Below, in pieces: positions 61,052 through 64,000 of a stretch of DNA of 64,000 nucleotides; the stretch's first letter is position 1; every line of letters begins with the position of its first letter. This DNA is from Variovorax sp. OAS795 (GTDB lineage: Bacteria > Pseudomonadota > Gammaproteobacteria > Burkholderiales > Burkholderiaceae_C): contig NZ_JBEPOH010000001.1 in the NCBI RefSeq assembly GCF_040546685.1, positions 1,178,001 through 1,242,000 on the forward strand. The letters run 5' to 3'. Position numbers and translations under genes: made by a program. The notes beneath the pieces were generated by a model. It saw nothing but the letters and a program-made list of their open reading frames with translations, did not search any database and was not told where the DNA came from.

Positions 61052-63451
61052 ATGTCCCGATTTCAAGTGAAGAAGGTCGCCGTGCTCGGCGCCGGCGTCA
61101 TGGGTGCGCAGATCGCGGCCCACCTCGTCAATGTGCGGGTGCCGGTGGTGCTGTTCGACCTGGCCGCAAAAGAAGGCCCGAAGAACGGCATCGTCACGCG
61201 CGCCATCGACAACCTCAAGAAGCTCAAGCCCGCGCCGCTCGGCGACGTGGCCGACGCCGTGCTCATCGAGCAGGCCAACTACGAGGACGACCTCGCCAGG
61301 CTCGGCGAGTGCGACCTCATCATCGAAGCCATCGCCGAGCGCATGGACTGGAAGCTCGACCTGTACAGGAAGATCGCGCCGCACGTGGCGAAGCATTCGA
61401 TCCTGGCTTCCAACACCTCGGGCCTTTCGATCACCAAGCTCAGCGAAGCACTGCCCGAGGCGCTGAAGCCGCGCTTCTGCGGCATTCACTTCTTCAACCC
61501 GCCGCGCTACATGTTCCTGGTGGAGCTGATCAACACGCCCACCACCGAGCCGAAGGTGCTCGACGACCTCGAGGCCTTCGTCACCAGCACGCTCGGCAAG
61601 GGCGTGGTGCGCGCGCACGACACGCCCAACTTCATCGCGAACCGCGTCGGCATCGCCGGCATGCTGGCAACACTGAAGGAAGTCGAGAAGTTCGGCCTCA
61701 CGCCCGACGTGGTGGACGACCTCACGGGCAAGAAGCTGGGCCGCGCAAGCTCGGGCACCTTCCGCACCGCCGACGTGGTGGGCCTCGACACGATGGCGCA
61801 CGTGGTCAAGACGCTGCAGGACAACCTCGACGAGAAGAGCGATCCGTTCTACGCCAACTTCTCGACGCCGCCGGTGCTCGCGAAGCTGCTCGAACTCGGC
61901 AACCTGGGCCAGAAGGCCAAGGCCGGCTTCTTCAAGAAGGTCGGCCGCGACATCCTGCGCTTCGATTTGAAGAGCGGCGAGTACGTGCCCGCCGGCGCCA
62001 AGGCCGACGAGGTGTACGGCCGCATGCTCAAGAAGCCCGCGGGCGAGCGCCTGAAGCTCTTGCGTGAGAGCGAGGGCCCACAGGGCCAGTTCCTCTGGGC
62101 GATCCTGCGCGACAGCTTCCACTACGCGGCCGTGCATCTCGCAACCATTGCCGAGAGCGCGCGCGACATCGACTTTGCGATGCGCTGGGGCTTCGGCATG
62201 AAGCAGGGTCCGTTCGAGCTCTGGCAGGAGGCCGGCTGGGCGCAGGTTGCCAAGTGGGTGCAGGAAGACATCGACACCGGCAAGGCACTGAGCACCGCGC
62301 CGCTGCCCAGGTGGGTGTTCGAAGGCCCGGTGGCGGAGGCCGGCGGCGTGCACACGCCTGAAGGCTCCTGGAGCGCATCGCAGAACAAGTTCGTGCCGCA
62401 GCGCAAGCTGCCGGTGCACGGACGCCAGCTGTTCCCCGAGAGCGTGCTGGGCGCGGAAGCGGCCGACGCCAACAAGGCGGGCACCACGATCAGCGACGAG
62501 GGCGACGTGCGCGTGTGGACGCTCGACGGTGAAGTGCTCATCGCGAGCATCCATTCGAAGATGCACGCCATCAGCCCCGACGTGGCCGAGGCGCTGGGCG
62601 CCGCGGTCGACCTGGCCGAGGCCGGATACAAGGGCCTCGTGATCTGGTCGCCCGACGAGATGTTCTCGGTCGGTGCCGACCTGCAGGCGATGCTGCCGGC
62701 CTTCGTGGTCGCGGGCATCGGCGCGGTCGAAGGCGCGGAACAAGAGCTGCAGAACGTGATGCTCAAGATCCGCTACGCCAGCGTGCCGGTGATCTCGGCC
62801 GTGCGCGGCATGGCGCTGGGCGGCGGCTGCGAACTGGCCGTGTATTCGTCGAAGCGCGTGGCGGCGATGGAAAGCTACATCGGCCTCGTCGAAGTCGGCG
62901 TGGGCTTGATCCCCGGCGCGGGCGGCCTGACCTACATCGCGCGCCGCGCAGCCGAGAACGCCGCGGCGTCCACGGGCACCGACCTGCTGCCCTTCCTCAC
63001 CGAAGGCTTCACCGCCGCCGCAATGGCCAAGGTCGGCACCGGCGCGCTCGATTCGAAGAAGCTCGGCTACCTGCTGGACAGCGACATCATCGTGCCGAAC
63101 AAGGACGAGCTGCTGTACGTGGCGCTGCAGCAGGCCAAGGCCATGGCCGACGCCGGCTACCGCGCCCCGCTTCGCCGCAGCTTCCGCGTGGCGGGCCGCA
63201 GCGGCGCCGCGACCATCAAGGGCCAGCTCGTCAACATGCGCGACGGCGGCTTCATCAGCGCGCACGACTTCCACATTGCCAGCCTGATCGCCCACGTGGT
63301 CACTGGCGGTGACGTGGACGCGGGCTCGCTGGTGACCGAGGAGTACCTGATGGCGCTGGAACGCAAGGCCTTCTGCTCACTGATCGTGCATCCGAAGACG
63401 CAGGAGCGGATCATGGGGATGCTGAGCACGGGGAAGCCGGTGCGGAACTGA
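61052..63451 (+). CDS. 3-hydroxyacyl-CoA dehydrogenase / enoyl-CoA hydratase fusion
   Basis: 799-residue multifunctional beta-oxidation enzyme with the dehydrogenase first. Seen: the NAD-binding VAVLGAGVMGAQIAAHL (GAGVMG at 13-18), LASNTSGLSITKLSE, FCGIHFFNPPRYMFLVEL (catalytic His), DTPNFIANRVGIAG, SSGTFRTADVVGLDT, and from about residue 490 a crotonase domain with MALGGGCELAVYSSKRVAAMES (oxyanion-hole glycines) and GVGLIPGAGG. Order HAD-ECH distinguishes it from classical E. coli FadB (ECH-HAD). It hydrates enoyl-CoA and oxidises the product; a thiolase gene 457 bases downstream would complete the cycle. Confidence 0.95.
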   Translation: MSRFQVKKVAVLGAGVMGAQIAAHLVNVRVPVVLFDLAAKEGPKNGIVTRAIDNLKKLKPAPLGDVADAVLIEQANYEDDLARLGECDLIIEAIAERMDWKLDLYRKIAPHVAKHSILASNTSGLSITKLSEALPEALKPRFCGIHFFNPPRYMFLVELINTPTTEPKVLDDLEAFVTSTLGKGVVRAHDTPNFIANRVGIAGMLATLKEVEKFGLTPDVVDDLTGKKLGRASSGTFRTADVVGLDTMAHVVKTLQDNLDEKSDPFYANFSTPPVLAKLLELGNLGQKAKAGFFKKVGRDILRFDLKSGEYVPAGAKADEVYGRMLKKPAGERLKLLRESEGPQGQFLWAILRDSFHYAAVHLATIAESARDIDFAMRWGFGMKQGPFELWQEAGWAQVAKWVQEDIDTGKALSTAPLPRWVFEGPVAEAGGVHTPEGSWSASQNKFVPQRKLPVHGRQLFPESVLGAEAADANKAGTTISDEGDVRVWTLDGEVLIASIHSKMHAISPDVAEALGAAVDLAEAGYKGLVIWSPDEMFSVGADLQAMLPAFVVAGIGAVEGAEQELQNVMLKIRYASVPVISAVRGMALGGGCELAVYSSKRVAAMESYIGLVEVGVGLIPGAGGLTYIARRAAENAAASTGTDLLPFLTEGFTAAAMAKVGTGALDSKKLGYLLDSDIIVPNKDELLYVALQQAKAMADAGYRAPLRRSFRVAGRSGAATIKGQLVNMRDGGFISAHDFHIASLIAHVVTGGDVDAGSLVTEEYLMALERKAFCSLIVHPKTQERIMGMLSTGKPVRN

Positions 63452-63464
63452 CCGGACCGAGACC

Positions 63465-63899
63465 ATGAGCGAGGACACTGGCATGTCTGGTCCCCTCTCC
63501 CGCGAGCGGGAGAGGGCTAGGGTGAGGGCAAGAGCATTGCGCGAAGCCCCTACGGACGCCGAGTCGCTGCTCTGGTGCCACCTGCGCGACCGACGACTCG
63601 CCAATTTCAAGTTTCGTCGTCAACGCCCGATCGGTCCGTATTTCGCTGACTTTGCATGCATCGAAGCAAAGCTGATCGTTGAACTGGACGGCGGGCAGCA
63701 TGTGGAAGGTGCCGGCTACGACGAGAACCGGACTCGCTTTATCGAAGCCCAGGGCTACCGCGTTCTCCGGTTCTGGAACAACGAAGTGCTGGCGCAGACG
63801 GATGCCGTTCGCGAACGGATCCTGCTGGCGCTGCAGGAAGACAACCCTCACCCCAGCCCTCTCCCGCAAGCGGGAGAGGAGGCAAGACACAAGGACTGA
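63465..63899 (+). CDS. DUF559 endonuclease-like protein bracketed by REP-like hairpins
   Basis: 144 residues of the DUF559 family (PD-(D/E)XK/Vsr-like nuclease fold). Seen: ARALREAPTDAESLLWCHLRDRRL, FKFRRQRPIGPYFADF, CIEAKLIVELDGGQHVE (acidic active-site strand), and YRVLRFWNNEVLAQTDAVRERIL. Its first residues (LSRERERARVRA) and last residues (NPHPSPLPQAGEEA) are simply translations of the inverted REP-like elements at 63492-63528 and 63845-63879, so the coding frame runs into both repeats. It interrupts the spacing between the HAD fusion and the thiolase, suggesting insertion. Functions of DUF559 proteins remain poorly defined; an in-frame ATG at 63483 is an alternative start. Confidence 0.88.
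   Translation: MSEDTGMSGPLSRERERARVRARALREAPTDAESLLWCHLRDRRLANFKFRRQRPIGPYFADFACIEAKLIVELDGGQHVEGAGYDENRTRFIEAQGYRVLRFWNNEVLAQTDAVRERILLALQEDNPHPSPLPQAGEEARHKD
63492..63528 (+). repeat. REP-like palindromic element (left of DUF559)
   Basis: CCCTCTCCCGCGAGCGGGAGAGGG (given as two arms: CCCTCTCCCG 63493-63502 and CGGGAGAGGG 63507-63516 with a CGAG loop), followed by CTAGGGTGAGGG (63517-63528). A perfect 10-bp stem with the GGTGAGGG tail of REP-type repeats found in many GC-rich proteobacteria. Confidence 0.85.
63845..63879 (-). repeat. REP-like palindromic element, inverted copy (right of DUF559)
   Basis: CCCTCACCCCAG (63845-63856) followed by CCCTCTCCCG (63857-63866), CAAG loop, CGGGAGAGG (63871-63879). 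It is the reverse orientation of the left element, so the GGTGAGGG-type tails of both point toward the DUF559 gene. Confidence 0.85.
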
Positions 63900-63908
63900 A
63901 GAAAAGCC

Positions 63909-64000
63909 ATGAAACAAATCCAAGACGCCTACATCGTCTCCGCCACCCGCACGCCCATCGGCAAATCCCACCGCGGCTACTTCCGCAACTACCGCCCCGA
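63909..64000 (+). CDS. Acetyl-CoA acyltransferase (thiolase), start only
   Basis: The first 30 codons of a thiolase, cut by the window end. Seen: MKQIQDAYIVSATRTPIGKS, the near-invariant thiolase N-terminus (DAYIVSAxRTPIGK), followed by HRGYFRNYRP. It would cleave 3-ketoacyl-CoA, the last beta-oxidation step, after the HAD/hydratase fusion upstream. GAAAAGCC precedes the ATG. The catalytic Cys lies beyond the window. Confidence 0.85.
   Translation, partial: MKQIQDAYIVSATRTPIGKSHRGYFRNYRP

Noticed and set aside
61028..63295. Minus-strand open frame of 755 codons opposite the HAD/hydratase fusion
   Set aside because: Shadow of the real plus-strand gene; composition-driven absence of stops only.
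63493..63516. REP-like hairpin as start of a CRISPR array
   Set aside because: Only two copies, in opposite orientation and more than 300 bases apart; no regular spacers.

Overview
The window reads as a chromosomal segment of a GC-rich betaproteobacterium of the Comamonadaceae, most likely Variovorax or a close relative. This is inferred from gene content (PhaM-type PHA granule protein, glycine-riboswitch dadA, argB next to slmA, rmlBDAC-headed O-antigen locus, TRAP and fatty-acid operons) and GC-rich third codon positions; no rRNA or marker gene confirms it. I saw no tRNA, rRNA, CRISPR array, prophage or classical insertion sequence.

Layout. (1) 1-6923: a MocR-type regulator (+) faces a tightly packed seven-gene minus-strand operon (LysE, EamA, aminotransferase, DJ-1/PfpI, LysE, GST, PhzF cut by the window edge), with three ACAGTT-type boxes in the shared promoter. 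(2) 7023-12025: phaM, a FIST-domain protein, rtcB, and convergent dadA, which has a tandem glycine riboswitch and a recognisable promoter upstream. (3) 12458-40137: a surface-polysaccharide locus, partly of visibly lower GC. It holds rmlBDAC (dTDP-L-rhamnose), giant multidomain glycosyltransferases, a methyltransferase, gmd plus an Rmd-like reductase (GDP-D-rhamnose type), manC (GDP-mannose), a Wzm/Wzt ABC exporter without the usual Wzt C-terminal cap-binding domain, more GT2 enzymes, an acyltransferase-3/SGNH enzyme, and a WecA-like initiating transferase frameshifted near its end. (4) 40196-47133: argB, galE, slmA, catalase, and a DUF1326-DUF2182-EamA cluster whose gene junction carries a 65-bp tandem duplication creating nested mini-ORFs. 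(5) 47152-56008: a sugar-acid catabolic regulon. A FadR-type regulator heads a minus-strand TRAP transporter/UxaA-type dehydratase/Ldh2 operon and faces a plus-strand SDR-SDR-FAH operon across one perfect palindrome. (6) 56082-57854: a LysR/SDR divergent pair. (7) 57981-64000: a TetR regulator and beta-oxidation genes (acyl-CoA dehydrogenase, DUF2147 protein, HAD/enoyl-CoA hydratase fusion, start of a thiolase). A DUF559 nuclease-like gene bracketed by inverted REP-like hairpins lies between the HAD fusion and the thiolase.

How the parts work together: in region 3, manC-gmd-rmd and rmlBDAC supply both GDP-D- and dTDP-L-6-deoxyhexoses, the glycosyltransferases polymerise and decorate, and Wzm/Wzt exports. 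Region 5 looks like uptake plus non-phosphorylating oxidation of a sugar acid, ending in hydrolysis of a diketo acid. The observations most worth a second look are the 65-bp minigene repeat, the REP-bracketed DUF559 gene, the shared coiled-coil plus SWR(L/I)T segment of three glycosyltransferases, the frameshift in the initiating transferase, and the glycine riboswitch on dadA.
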